DNA of 64,000 nt from Pollenia angustigena (taxonomy: Eukaryota; Arthropoda; Insecta; Diptera; Polleniidae): NCBI GenBank assembly GCA_930367215.1, contig OV884059.1:50996957-51060956 (forward strand), read 5' to 3'. Positions 36,386 to 48,302 of this stretch are shown one piece after another. Every line of letters starts with the position of its first letter. Position 1 is the stretch's first letter. The notes under the pieces are model-generated. The model had not been told where the DNA came from and made no database searches. It saw nothing but the letters and a program-made list of their open reading frames with translations. Position numbers and translations under genes: made by a program.

Positions 36386-37713
36386 TAAATCAAATAGCGG
36401 AGTTCAAATAAGGCTTGCAAAACAGCAAATGCAAAATCTTTGGTTTTCATGGGCAACCACGTATGTCCATTTTGCCCATTTTAAGATGTTGATGCCATAT
36501 TGCCTATTTTAAAAAGCTCTTTACATGTTTCAGAACATTTTTGGAAAAATATGAATCAATTCCGATTTTTTACTTAATGACAAAGTATAAAAAGTGAAAT
36601 ACCTAGCGCATTGGATATCGAATGGTTTTTCGGCTTTCCTGAAACATTTGTTTTAAGACATACGCCGTTGCCCATGAAAACCACAAAAATATCGTAACAC
36701 TTTTATCAAATATAACGAAATCTCTGTGTGTTTTGTTGTTTAATTTTACAAAAAAACTTCGATATTTTGCATTTGCCCTTTTAAGCGGCTCATACACTTG
36801 TAATTAAATTGTTCAATTTTACGTATAGTACAATTATATTGCCAATGTGCATGTGATATTCGAAGGTGGAACAATATATTGGCAACAATCAAAAAACTTT
36901 TGATTTTTATTGCAAAATGAAATTAAAAAGAAGTGTGATTGCATCATTGTACAATGCTATTTATGTTATTCCTATAGGTTATGTTCACCTTTTTATTAAA
37001 TGAATGAAAACCTTGTGCGACTTATAGCATAATATAGGACAAAATGGAAAAATTATGGCGAGTATCATACACAATAATATTGCAAGTGTATGGGCCGCTT
37101 TACATCACTAATACTTAATGAACACCGCTAATATTTAAAATTTTTTAATTTCTTTAAACTTTTTTTTTATGGGAATTTATCTTTAAATTGTTTAACCGCT
37201 CACATATAAAATAAACGACACAACTGATTCAATATTATTAGAGTAAAAATAGTTTAATTGCATCTTCAACATAATATGATAAATGTATAGAAAGTTATCA
37301 TGTCATGGCTATTAAATATCATGATATGGTTGTGAGTAATATAATATATTTTGAAAGTTATCGTAATTTAGTTGTTAGAAAAATAATTATTTTTCGGTCA
37401 ACAATACTCAAATTTATAATTGCGATAAACATTAATATGTTTACAGTAACTATAATATTGTTGATATTAAATAAAAATAAAATTTTTTTGTGTACGACAA
37501 CAATATATTGTTACAATAAACATAGTATTGTTGCTGTAACCATGCCCAACAATATTTTTTCTCTGCGTGTAGAATCCGAAAAAAGCTTTCCCACAAATTT
37601 CATCCACTATTTACTTTGCCACAGTTTTTATGGATTTACTTAACAATATTTCTTAAATTGTTATTAATAAAGTCTGAAATGCTTTTTGATCTAGTAAACG
37701 CTGTGTAAAATCA

Positions 37714-38301
37714 TTAATTTTATGTTTTAGGCCAAATACTAACGCAAATTCGAAAAGAACCAGTTAAAGACCAAAAATTTCCAAAAAGCCCCTTTTACAT
37801 GTTCTCATTCACTCATGGCATCTAATTTTATGTTTTTAGGTCCAATAATAATAAAAATTTAAAAAAGTTCAAGTTAAGGAACGAAAGAGTACCAAATAGA
37901 TCCCTTAAAAGATTCTCATTCATTCAGGGCCTTGCATGTTTAATTTTATGTTTTAAGTCCAATACCAACGAATATTCAAAAACTACCAGTTAAAGACCCA
38001 AAAAGTACCAAAATGTCCCTCTTAAAGATTCTAATCTACCCAGGACATTGCGTATTTGATTTTATGAAAATTAAAAAAAGGACCAGTTAAAGAACGAAAA
38101 CGTACCAAATAGATCCCTTTAAAGATTCACATTTACTCAGGATCTTGCATGTTTAATTTTGAGTTTTAAGTCCAATACCAACGTAAATTCAAAAAAAGTA
38201 ACAGTTAAAAACGTACCAAAAAGTTCCGCATTGATTCTTATCACTCTGGATATTGCATGTTGAGTTTAATGTTTCTAGGTCCAATATTAACGGTAATTAA
38301 G
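37714..38301 (+). repeat. Degenerate 118-bp satellite block (copy 2)
   Basis: The duplicate of 31875-32462 (offset 5839), with three or four single-base differences. Confidence 0.85.
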
Positions 38302-39010
38302 TACACGACCTTCACCCATAATCGTTAGAATTTCAAAAAAGTACCAAGTTTGTATTTGTATTTTTTTAAATAAGTTTCTTAAATATAAAATTTTTTTGGT
38401 ATTTTATGTTTCTCGGAAAAAAAGCTTTGAAGAATGAAATCGGAAAAAGGCAACAATTGCAAATTCTGAAATTGAAAACATTTATAATGGAATATAAAAA
38501 TTTTTCAAATTTATGGGACATAAAACGTGTTTGGTAGAAAAGTTAAAAGTTCATAAATTGACATTTTTTTTATGTGGTCTTTCAACGACAATCAACAAAT
38601 TTCTTCAGCTCATTATTGGTTTAACCCGCCGACCATTTAAGAACAATTAGTAAGGTGTGGGTATATTTATTTTGATTACCCGCTTTCTGAATATTAAGCA
38701 TTAATTTTGCTCCATACCAACTCTTTTGAAGTGTATTAAATATTGTTTGGCATAACGAGCCAGTGCTTGGGAAATGCTGTAGAAGTTAAAGCAAGATAAT
38801 TTGACAAGAAAATACATTTTAATCTTGCTTCGCTTCATTGCCGTAAAAAAGGAGTAGAAGTTAGATAAACTGTCAACATCACAATATACAGCATTAAATA
38901 TATGTTTGCGGAACAAAAAGCTTATTTTGTAGAAATAAATTTTGAAAAGTGGCGTGTGCGGCACAAAATAATAATTTTCACTCTCAATAAAATACCTTTT
39001 TTGCAATTAT

Positions 39011-39271
39011 AAGTGGATTTAGCTATAAATCGCTAAAAACCACACTTTTTGAAATAAAATTAATGAATTATTATAAAACAAACACAATAAATTATAGCTA
39101 AATTTTTTTAATAATAAGTGCATTTAGCTATAAATCGCTAAAAATAACTCCTTTTGAACTAAAATTATTAAATTATTATAAAACAAACGCAATAAATAAT
39201 AGCTACATTTTTAATTATGAGTGAATTTACCTATAAATCGCTAAAAATCACCCTTTTTAAATAAAATTTAA
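39011..39271 (+). repeat. Degenerate 102-bp satellite block (copy 2)
   Basis: The duplicate of 33172-33432 at offset 5839. Confidence 0.88.
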
Positions 39272-39864
39272 AGTTAAAAAGTTTGTCCTATAAATTTTAT
39301 TAAAAATCGCTGGATTTGATAAGAAAATAGCTAAATTGGCAGCAGTGTGGAAAGAAACACACAGAGTTGCATATTACCAGCGTTACCATTTGTCATGTAA
39401 TCTCTATTTTATAAGTATTTTTAGACGTAAAAATGATTAAAATTTGTATAAAGATTTTCATAAATAATAATAAACTACAATTTGCAGTATATTAAATGAA
39501 AGGATGCAGTAAAGTTTTTATGAAACAAACCATCTTAGACTCTATGTGTGCTTTATTACTGTAACGTTGTATAATTCTGTTTACTCCTTTAATACTTCAT
39601 ACCTTAACGATCCCAAATATATTCTTTTAGGTGCTAAAGTATCTAAAGATGATGAAATCGACTGTTATAGTCCTAAACATAACTGAAATTAAGCTCATAG
39701 AATAAATTCGAAAAATAAAATATGTTGAAAATATAAAATTTTTATAAATATTTAACAATTTTTTGCCCACAGTCCAAAAATTGTATCTATATTATTTTTG
39801 TTGTTTCGCCAATGTAGTTGTTTATAAAAATATATGCAATTAAAATGCATTTAATCCATATTTT

Positions 39865-39906
39865 CCCAACGTTTCGTGAATGTTATGTTCACTTTATCAA
39901 GGGATT
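39865..39906 (-). other. Hairpin with GAAACGTTGGG motif (copy 2)
   Basis: The duplicate of 34026-34067 within copy 2 of the 5.84-kb unit. Confidence 0.4.
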
Positions 39907-40422
39907 CGTAAAAAGAGAAATTAATTTTTTATTACATTGAACAATAATTTGTTGTAGACAAACATAAAAACATTAAACATGAAAAATTAAATTAAACACA
40001 AACTTAAAAATTATATCACAGGTTAGTTTTTGCACTATTTTTGGCTCGTAGCTGCCAAACGGTAATCTTCAGAAAAAATATTTCTCTAATTCATAATTCC
40101 TCATATGCACATAAGAATGTATATAATTACCGGAAAATGCATTTTCCACATTTTCCAGATGTATTTTTGAAAGAAAATTCGTGATATTTATGAAATGCAT
40201 ACAATGTTGCAAAAAGTAAAAAAAAGTTAATTATTCAATTGTAATTTTGACACATACATATTTCAAATTTTTGATAATGACACAGCTGAAAAAGGTAAAA
40301 TAAGAATTATGATGTTCTAAAGAATTTTGAATTATATTTAAGAATTAATTTTTTTCTGAATATTACCACAGAATACACAGAACTGTTAAAAGTGACGTGT
40401 GAAAAAGGCCCAAAACAGTTGC

Positions 40423-43187
40423 GAGGGCAGCTTTCGAAGAGACCGAAAGCGATTTTTGGTAGTGAAGTGGCAAGGTGTAAAAACAGACCGCAACAATCAA
40501 CACAAATGGCGTTATCAAAATAACAAAACACAAACCACGTTAAACAAATGCATTAGTTTAACAAACGATGTTTTTTGTGCAAAAAAAAATGTATTTAGTA
40601 ATATTGTTTTGTATTGTAATGTTATTTACTTACTTAAATATTATTTATTCGTGTTGTGGTGAACTAAAAAGTTAATTTTTACAACAGTTTTGCAAATAAA
40701 TCTTAACTAAATAAATTTGTGTTCATTGCGGCAAAGAATATGATGAACAGAGAAATGCAAAAGGGCAGCTTTCTTAGAAAGAGACAAAAAAAAACGCAAA
40801 ATCGTCCGTCTCGTGACAGTTCTCTTAGTATTCTGTGATATTATTGGTTTCCGAAAAAATTCATGTTTTTTCCAAAAAAAATCAAGTTTTAGACAAAATT
40901 TTCAATAGGCCCAAAAACTAGTTCGGCAGATAAACTAGGAAAACCCTGTAATCTAGCCTTAAGGAACACAATTGTACCATATAAACGTAGTACTGTACGA
41001 CGTAGATACGATGCCAAATTAAAACGTACAATATTGTATACAAAGGCACACAATAGCTGGCGAAAATATAAAAGCGTATCTACGACGTAGGTCGCCTTAC
41101 AGTTAATTCAGGCGTGGGCTTTTACGACGTCTCTTTTGGTTTGGTAGCCACGGTTTAGAGAAGAAAGAGGGGTAAACAAAAACACTTGGTAAGTGTTTTT
41201 TATGTCTTTTTCTCATATTTCTCTTTCAACTTATTTTCTTCTTGTTACGTTTTATTCTTTGACTAACTTTGAAATATCAGTTTGAAAATACAGTAAGACC
41301 TCGGTTATCAATAGCAACAATTTTTAGTAGTTTTTTGTGTGTTTCTAGTTAAAATTATTAAGAGATTTTATATACAGATTTACGTATGTACATTAGGGAT
41401 ATAACTTTTTAACAATTTTTTAATAGATAGACAATAAAAAACTATAAGGGAACGTATATTTATTTTTTCGCTAAGGTCAAAAAAGTTCACACACCAACCG
41501 CGATGAAGTTTTGAAAATTTTTGATTTTCTTTTTTGCTAAGAAAAATTAATAATATGTTTATTTAAAACAAAAAATAGCTCAAGTATGAAATGTCATTAA
41601 TATTTAGAGATGGTAAGAGATTTTTCCGCAAACGAAAACGTATTTTTAACCTTTAATAACAAAAGAAAAAATAAAAAAGAAAACAAAACACCGTATAAAA
41701 TTATGAATATTCAATATAGCATTGGTTTAGAAAAACCAATTGGTGCGTGAAATTTTTTGAGAAAAATTACAAAAGATTATGATTTTCGTGGTTACTAGGA
41801 CATGGTTGGCCTCATGGTAATACGCCAAAAAATTGGTTGTGCCCCTAATGTACATGTTTAAATAATATGAGTAAAAATGTAATTTTTGCAGAACATGCTT
41901 CCCAGTAATTTGCAAGAGAATTCGCCTTTTATTCACATTTTTATGATTGTTCAAAAGTATTTTAAGTTGATTAAAGACTTTTGTATATTTACTATATAAT
42001 TGATGTTGCTGGTTAATCGAATGACTGATAATCGAGGCCCTTTCGCAAATAAAAAAAGATGTTACTAAAAAGCGCGTCGTGTTACAGCAAATTCAGACGG
42101 GGATTTTTACGACGTCGCTTTTTTGACGTGTCTTTTGTTTTGGCTTTCAATGAAATATTTGGCGTTGCGTTGCGGTTTAGACAATAAAGTCCTAAGAAAA
42201 AAAGAAGCCGCAAAAGAGCTCGTATGAATTGTGTGTTAGATATAATTCTACTTCGTACACCGGATGCGCCCGCATTGCCATAGAAAAGAAAAATCTAAAT
42301 TAAATTATTTTAATGTTTTCAAATTGAATATTTGAAAAAAAAAAAACATAAACGAAGTACAAAATAAACAACCATTTCAATAAATTTGTCCACCTGTTTT
42401 GTCGACTTTTCTCCTAAACCTTTGCGTACCAATTATAAACAAACACGAAGAGGAAAGTATCCAATTTAGCCTTGGCGTTTTTAAGTTTTAAGCAGTTGAA
42501 CAACCAAATAAAACATATAAGAAAATTAAATTAAAAAATATATTTTTCTTTAAAAAAGGAGAATACGATAAACTATTTATTAAAAAAAAAAAACATAAAA
42601 TAAATCAGCAGATCTTTAAAATGACACATGTCGCTCTTGATCAACAATAGTGTACTAATCCAAAATTTCAGTTTAAATTAATATTTGGTATAGATTTGGT
42701 TACGACAAAATTGTTTAACTTATTTTTTTTTTAATTATGGAAAAACTTCAGAAAAAAAAACTTCAGAAAAACTTCATCGCAACATCTTTATTTTGCTCTG
42801 TCCATTAATCATGTGCCTAAAAATGTAAACGTTGTAGGTAAATCCACTCTAGAGAGAATTTTGAAATCAAATTCGGTTAAAGTTTAAAAAACATGAAAGG
42901 CAAAACTTGATCGTGCAACCCTTTATTAAGGTATGTTGGACAGATAAAATAAGATCGGTCAGTAGCCAAAAATCATCATTAGATATTTTCATCATTATAT
43001 CAGCCGCATTTAAAATATAAAATAAGCTTGAAACGTGTTTTAAGGCAAAATGTTCATGCACTGTAATTCTTTATGAATACGGCAGGATATTTTTAAAAAC
43101 CTTCATTAACTTTAAAACATCGTAAATTAACCTGTAAAAAACAAGGGAAAATTGTTTGCAATGGCAACGCTGAAAAATGTAACGGTT
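40423..43187. other. Non-coding AT-rich region with scattered inverted repeats
   Basis: No supported gene. A perfect 15-bp inverted repeat, TACGACGTAGATACG at 40996-41010 and its complement at 41075-41089, encloses a ~64-bp loop. A related block with ACGACGT and CGGTTTAGA recurs at 41091-41165 and 42073-42190. A candidate pogo-like MITE is annotated separately. The remainder is poly(A)- and poly(T)-rich. Confidence 0.6.
41291..42050. mobile_element. Possible pogo-like MITE
   Basis: CAGTAAGACCTCGGTTATCA at 41291-41310 is matched in inverted orientation by TGATAATCGAGGCCCTTTCG at 42026-42045. The motif CCTCGNTTATC near CAGT is typical of pogo/Tigger-type termini. The outermost bases of the right end do not match and no clear TA duplication is visible there, so the element may be truncated or the similarity partial. 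Confidence 0.35.
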
Positions 43188-43297
43188 TGTCCTCGAAGTC
43201 ACATGTATATATTTTTTCCCTTTGTGTCCTCGAAGTCACATGTTTATATTTTTTCTCTGTGTCCTCGAAATCACTTGTATATATTTTTTACGGAGAA
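43188..43297 (+). repeat. Minisatellite, three ~35-37-bp units
   Basis: Three consecutive units start GTCCTCGAAGTCACATGTAT or close variants and end in a T-rich run (TATATTTTTTCCCTTTGT). Confidence 0.8.
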
Positions 43298-43540
43298 AAA
43301 AATGGGAAAATATATGAGAGTACTTGGCAATACTACGCAACAAAATTTGTTAAAATTTGTTAAAAAAATACAAAATTAAGGCATTTAAACCGTATATATA
43401 GAAGTTTTAATAGTAATTGATTGATATATAACCACAGGGCAATCAAATAAAGTAAAAGAAAAGAAAAAACCAAAAAAATTAAAATTTGTGGGGAAAAATT
43501 GACGTGTCCGGTAAATATGCTCGAGGCATGTAATAATTTG

Positions 43541-43632
43541 GCGGACTGTTCGCTAAGTATGCAACTGTCCGCCGTTTATGCGCTAGCTTCAAAAACTGTT
43601 CGCTAAATAAACGCTGTGCATATATATATATA
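43541..43632 (+). repeat. GGCGGAC hairpin and TGTTCGC...(TA)n repeat
   Basis: GGCGGAC and GTCCGCC form a 7-bp stem. Downstream, CTGTTCGCTAAATAAACGCT and GTGCATATATATATATA match, in reverse complement, the sequence beside the (TA)n tract at 18224-18300. CTGTTCGTCAAATATGCGCT at ~18605 is also similar. This suggests one dispersed family. Confidence 0.5.
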
Positions 43633-43882
43633 GAAACATTTAAAGACCGGAAAATGTTTTTTTATTTTGTTTCTAAAAAAATATTTATTGTGCAAGTTTA
43701 AAAAATTCTACATTTTACAGAAAATAAAAAATTTCTAAAACAGTATTGAAAAAAAACCGTCGAAAAAAATAAAGTTTTTAAAATAAAACGTGTTCCTAAA
43801 AAAGTTTTCAAAAAAATTTTTGTATAAAACAAATTCAATTTGCTTAAAATAAAAGCAAATGAAAAGAAAATAAATATAAATA

Positions 43883-44973
43883 TAACCTGCCGGCCAGGGT
43901 TCGAGGCCCGGCCACGGTCAAGAATGATTATCAAAACAATTTTAATTAATTTAAATGTTACAAAATTCCTTTCTTTATAAAAATAATTTAATGAAAATTA
44001 AATTTGATGAACTTAAGCCTAATTAAAAATATTAAAAATTTGGATTAAAAACCATAAATAGTTCAATAAAATAACCACAATACTAATTATTGTTAAAGCT
44101 AAGGCACGAGCTCTATGTGTACATTTGTCCTTCAAGTTGTGCTGAAAAAGGTCAACAGAAAAAAGAAAGAAAAAAATGACAAAACAAAAAATGTACTTTG
44201 GACTTCAAGAAGAATTCATGACAAAAAGAACGAGAAAACAGAAGTAAGGAGTAAACATCTAAAATCAATTAAAATGGATATTCATTCGGAAAAAGCTAAT
44301 TTCGATCTACCAAAGGTTAAAATACAATTTGGTTTAAGGATTGATGTTTGACTATTGACGTCAGCAGTCGTCGATGGCTTCGAGTGTAAGACGGCAAATC
44401 CATCTGAAGAGATCGAGTGGTTGCGATCGAAACATGTAATGGTAACCTGCCGTTCAGGGTTCGTGGCCCGGCCACGGCCAAGAATGATAATCAAAACAAT
44501 TTTAGTTAATTTTCATGTTGTAAAATACCTTTCTTTATAAAAATAATTTGATGAAAATTAATTTTGATGAACTTAAGCCTAATTAAAAATATTAAAAATT
44601 TGGATTAAAAACCATAAATAGTTCAATAAAATAACCACAATACTAATTATTGTTAAAGCTAAGGCACGAGCTCTATGTGTACATTTGTCCTTCAAGTTGT
44701 GCTGAAAAAGGTCAACAGAAAAAAGAAAGAAAAAAATGACAAAACCAAAAATGTACTTTGGACTTCAAGAAGAATTCATGACAAAAAGTACGAGGAAACA
44801 GAAGTAAGGAGTAAACATGTAAAATCAATTAAAATGGATATTCATTCGGAAAAAGCTAATTTCGATCTACCAAAGGTTAAAATACAATTTGGTTTAAGGA
44901 TTGATGTTTGACTATTGACGTCAGCAGTTGTCGATGGCTGCCAGTGTAAGACGGCAAATCCATCTGAAGAGAT
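43883..44973 (+). repeat. ~560-bp tRNA-like repeat, tandem pair, forward
   Basis: TAACCTGCC next to GGGTTCG recurs at 43883 and 44443, 560 bp apart, followed by the same body: CAAGAATGAT, TAAGCCTAATTAAAAATATT, GGCACGAGCTCTATGTGTAC, TTCAAGTTGTGCTGAAAAAG and TTGATGTTTGACTATTGACG. The first unit begins inside the tRNA-like part; the block ends at ~44973 just inside the next tRNA-like part. Small lysine-rich frames (44115-44351 and 44675-44911, 78 codons) are shared because the body is repeated; they show no domain. Confidence 0.85.
44364..44480 (+). promoter_or_regulatory. tRNA-like region with pol III A/B boxes
   Basis: GATCGAGTGGTTGCGATC resembles a D-arm/A box with its own closing stem, and GGGTTCGTGGCCC resembles a T-arm/B box (GGTTCRANYC) about 50 bp downstream. 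The homologous inverted copies have GGGTTCGAGCCC, a better B box. This is the expected head of a tRNA-derived SINE or of a tRNA-containing repeat. It does not fold as an intact tRNA gene that I can confirm. Confidence 0.5.
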
Positions 44974-45649
44974 CAAAACGTTTAAAAACGAAAAAAGTTG
45001 CTTATGGTTTTGGTTGCGTATGTCATAACATTTATTATTTTTTTTTTTTTTTGCTTACAAATATCTGTTGTCACCATAAGCATTTCTACAATATTTGTGG
45101 TTATCTGTTGTTTATTAAAATATTGTTGGCGAGTTGATGAAAATAAGAGAGTTTATAAACATTTGTATACGATCCCAACCAGGGGTGCCAGATGGGTTTA
45201 GTAAGATCGACATATTTTCAAAAACAAATCGGAAATTAAATAAAGAAAAAACTGCAAATTAAAATTACTGTTTTAAACACAATAAAACATATATAGAATG
45301 ACAAAAATAACAAAGCAAAACAATTAACCATTACCTAATGCTTTAAAAGAAATACATAAAAATAAATAAATTTTATAAACAAATTTTATTTAATTCAAGA
45401 AATTCGGGGTAGCAGATTTATATTTTTAAACGTAAAGAAAAAATTTAATCAATATTACTTTTTAATCGACCTTTTTCTTGAAATTTTATTATGTTCTTAG
45501 AATTTATCTAAACAGGCTTTCAAGGTGATTTGTTTTTAAACAAAAGATTATTTATTTATATTTTCATCCTACGTTTCGTTGGTATTTTCCAACTTCACCT
45601 GGGATTTTCAGTTTATTAAATCTGGCAACGACACAAAACAAAACTAAAA
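44974..45649. other. Spacer between the opposed 560-bp repeat pairs
   Basis: AT-rich non-coding sequence with a T13 tract near 45040 and a TGA-stem-CGAAACG hairpin on the minus strand at 45567-45604. No gene is supported. Confidence 0.6.
45567..45604 (-). other. Hairpin with CGAAACGTAGG motif
   Basis: On the minus strand: GGTGAAGTTGG, loop AAAATA, CCAACGAAACGTAGG. The stem is TTGG/CCAA and the flanking TGAAG...CGAAACG matches the general form at 19039. Possible remnant of a Penelope-like or other retroelement end. Confidence 0.4.
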
Positions 45650-46855
45650 TAATCCAAATTTTTTAATATTTTTAATTAGGCTTAAGTTCATCAAATTTAA
45701 TTTTCATTAAATTATTTTTATGAAAAAAGGAATTTTTACAACATGAAATTAATTAATATTTATTGATAATTTTTCATTCTAGACTGATGCTGGGCTCGAA
45801 CCCAGGCATTTTTACGGACAGGTTACTCTGACATGTTTCGATTGCAACCACTCAATCTCCTCAGAGGGCTTGCCGTTTAACACTCGCAGCCATCGACGAC
45901 TGCTGACGTCAATAGTCAAACATCAATCATTAAGCCGAATTGTATTTAACCTTTGGTAGATCGAAATTTACTTTGAATGATTATCCATTTTAATTTATTT
46001 TACATGTTTTTCTTTATTTCTGTTTTTTCGTACTTTTGTCAAGAATTCTTCTTGAAGTTCAAAGTAAATTTTTTGTTTTTTTATGTTTTTTGTCTTTCTT
46101 TTTCTTGTTGACCTTTTTCAGCACAACTTGAAGGACAAATGCAAACATAGAGCTCGTGCCTTAGCTTTAACAATAATCAGTATTGTGGTTATTTTGTTGA
46201 ACTGTTTATGGTTCTTTTAATCCAAATTTTTTAATATTTTTAATAAGGCTAAAGTTCATCAAATTTAATTTTCATTAAATTATTTTTATGAAGAAAGGAA
46301 TTTTTACAACATGAAATTAATTAAAATTATTTATAATTTTTCATTCTTGACAGAAGCTGGGCTCGAACCCAGGCGTTTTTACGGACAGGCTACCCTTACA
46401 TGTTTCGATTGCAACCACTCAATCTCTTCAGAGGGCTTGCCGTTTTACACTCACAGCCATCGACGACTGCTGACGTTAATAGTCAAACATCAATCCTTAA
46501 ACCAAATTGTATTTAACCTTTGGTAGATCGAAACTTGCTTTGAATGATTATCCATTTTAATTTATTTTACATGTTTTTTCATACTTCTGTTTTTTCGTAC
46601 TTCTGTCAAGAATTCTTCTTGAAGTTCAAAGTACATTTTTTGTTTTTCATGTTTTTTGTCTTTCTTTTTTTTGTTGACCTTTTTCAGCACAACTTGAAGG
46701 ACAAATGCAAACATAGAGCTCGTGCCTTAGCTTTAACAATAATCAGTATTGTTATTTTGTTGAACTATTTATGGTTTTTTAATCCAAACTTCTTAATATT
46801 TTCACAAAGTTCATAAAATTTAATTTTCATTAAATTATTTTTATGAAGAAATAAG
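45650..46855 (-). repeat. ~560-bp tRNA-like repeat, tandem pair, reverse
   Basis: Two minus-strand units with the same landmarks as 43883-44973; TGGGCTCGAACCCAGGC recurs at 45791 and 46358 (567 bp). tRNA-like parts lie at 45781-45904 and 46348-46470, with GGGTTCGAGCCC (B box) and GAGTGGTTGCAATC (A box) in element sense. A third, truncated start is visible at 46805-46855. Sequence differs from the forward pair at many positions, so the inversion is not recent. Confidence 0.85.
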
Positions 46856-47046
46856 AATAAAATAATATTTAGAAACAACGATAATAAAGTTCCACATTAC
46901 AATAACCAAACTTACATTCAATCTTTGTTAAATTTACATTTTATAATAAAAAACGCACAAGTTTTACAACATAAAACACGAATTTGTTTAAAATTAATTG
47001 AAAAATAAAAATAAAAAAGTAATTGAATATCACAGGTTATTATTAT
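46856..47046. other. Short AT-rich spacer
   Basis: Nothing recognisable between the tRNA-like repeats and the hAT-like element. Confidence 0.6.
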
Positions 47047-48270
47047 TAGGGATGAGATTTTCATGCACTAAAAAATCGAAAATATGCGCATAAAACATGC
47101 ACTAAAAATTCCAAAATATGCATTAAAAAAATTAAAAGTATGCACTAAAAACTTGACCATTTTCAATAAAAAAAGCGTTTGTTTTTTTTTTATTTTATTT
47201 TAAATAAAAAACTATTTTGTTGTTTTTATTGTATCGTTATTCAAAGGTATCATATTTCTTAGAATTTACCCCCTGTTCATCGATTTCGAACAAAGACCAC
47301 GTTCGCTTAACTTTAATGTAAAACTAAAACAATGTTTTATAATTTGTTTTTGTTTTAAATGTAAGTTATGCGAACGAAATCTTCGTTCGGAAAAAGATGA
47401 ACAGGCAGTTAATTTAAATAACTACATCATTTAAATTGCATAGTCAAATAAATACTTTTTTATATTATCAAAAGTAAGCCTTGTCTGTTAAAAAGCTTTT
47501 GTACATGGAAAATGATCTCTCAAAGTCAACCGAAGTTGAGGCATACTTCAAGGATGCCAATACGTTTGAAGAATATTAATTTTCTAATTCAGATCCCACA
47601 TTTGATTTTAGATCAAAAATATTTGAAATTTGTTTTATTTTTTGAAATCCTCTATTTTTATTCAAATTTGCAACAGTTTTTGGATTTTTTTTTTAATTTG
47701 TCGGGCTATTTTCATTCACATGTTAATGTTACTTTCTGCCATATCAATTAATTAGAGTTGACTATTAACTGAACTAAATCCTGTTTGCAACCAATAAATC
47801 AATATTATCGAATTGACTTCTGATTTCCTCTGCAACTCGGTGTAACCCATGTGCCAATCAAGTAGCATATGTTACATATGTAACAGTTTTCGATAAATTG
47901 TTTTAGGACAATTGGCAGCCTTAACCATGTAAGGTGCTGCATCGGTTAAAAATTTAAGGATCTTTTGTCGAAATCTTGTATTTTAAGCAGAGCTCAAAAA
48001 ATTAATTAATTGAATTAAAAAAAAAAATTTTTGAAGTGTTTTTTTATACAATTTGGAAAATTTAAAAACATATATCACTCAAAAATGCTAAAATATGCAT
48101 TTAAAACCAAAATATGCAAAAATATGCATTTTCACCAAAATATGCAACAATATGCAAAAACAAATCGATGCCATTTTATCGCAAATTTAATGATTCGGAA
48201 AGATAATTGGTCGACATCGGTTTAAGACTATCGACAAAAAACATGCATTTGCATGGAAATCGCATCCCTA
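47047..48270. mobile_element. 1.22-kb hAT-like deletion derivative
   Basis: Terminal inverted repeats TAGGGATGAGATTTTCATGC (left) and, read inward, TAGGGATGCGATTTCCATGC (right). GTTATTAT flanks the right end directly and lies three bases away on the left, so an 8-bp duplication disturbed by ATT slippage is plausible. Both subterminal zones hold several copies of AAAATATGCA-like words, as expected for hAT transposase binding sites. A frameshifted transposase relic lies inside on the minus strand. Confidence 0.8.
47815..47965 (-). pseudogene. hAT-type transposase fragment
   Basis: Minus-strand translation gives LTDAAPYMVKAA and then, in a shifted frame, LAHGLHRVAEEI, with a stop codon and at least one frameshift between them. 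These two blocks, in this order and spacing, are characteristic of a family of arthropod hAT-related transposases. Only about 50 codons are recognisable. The fragment lies inside a TIR-bounded element and is the basis for assigning it to hAT. Confidence 0.7.
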
Positions 48271-48302
48271 GTTATTATTAATGTATCACAGTTGAACTAA
48301 AA

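Larger units (their letters stand above)
34582..40422. repeat. Copy 2 of the 5.84-kb tandem duplication (uninterrupted)
   Basis: Directly abuts copy 1 at 34582, where CCCAAACAGTTGC meets AAATGAATTTTTATG. The copy runs without the MITE at 23733 or the BEL element, so it preserves both empty target sites: GCAAGTGTATGGGCC at ~37085 and GAACACCGCTAATATTT at ~37120. It ends at 40422 (CCCAAAACAGTTGC), after which the unique sequence GAGGGCAGC follows. The junction shares at most one base with the outer flanks, which suggests end-joining rather than exchange between long repeats. Confidence 0.95.

Noticed and set aside
44364..44480. Functional tRNA gene
   Set aside because: A and B boxes are recognisable, but no complete acceptor stem or credible anticodon arm could be built by eye.
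44115..44911. Paired 78-codon Lys-rich frames
   Set aside because: Part of the 560-bp repeat body; the inverted copies do not preserve the frame.
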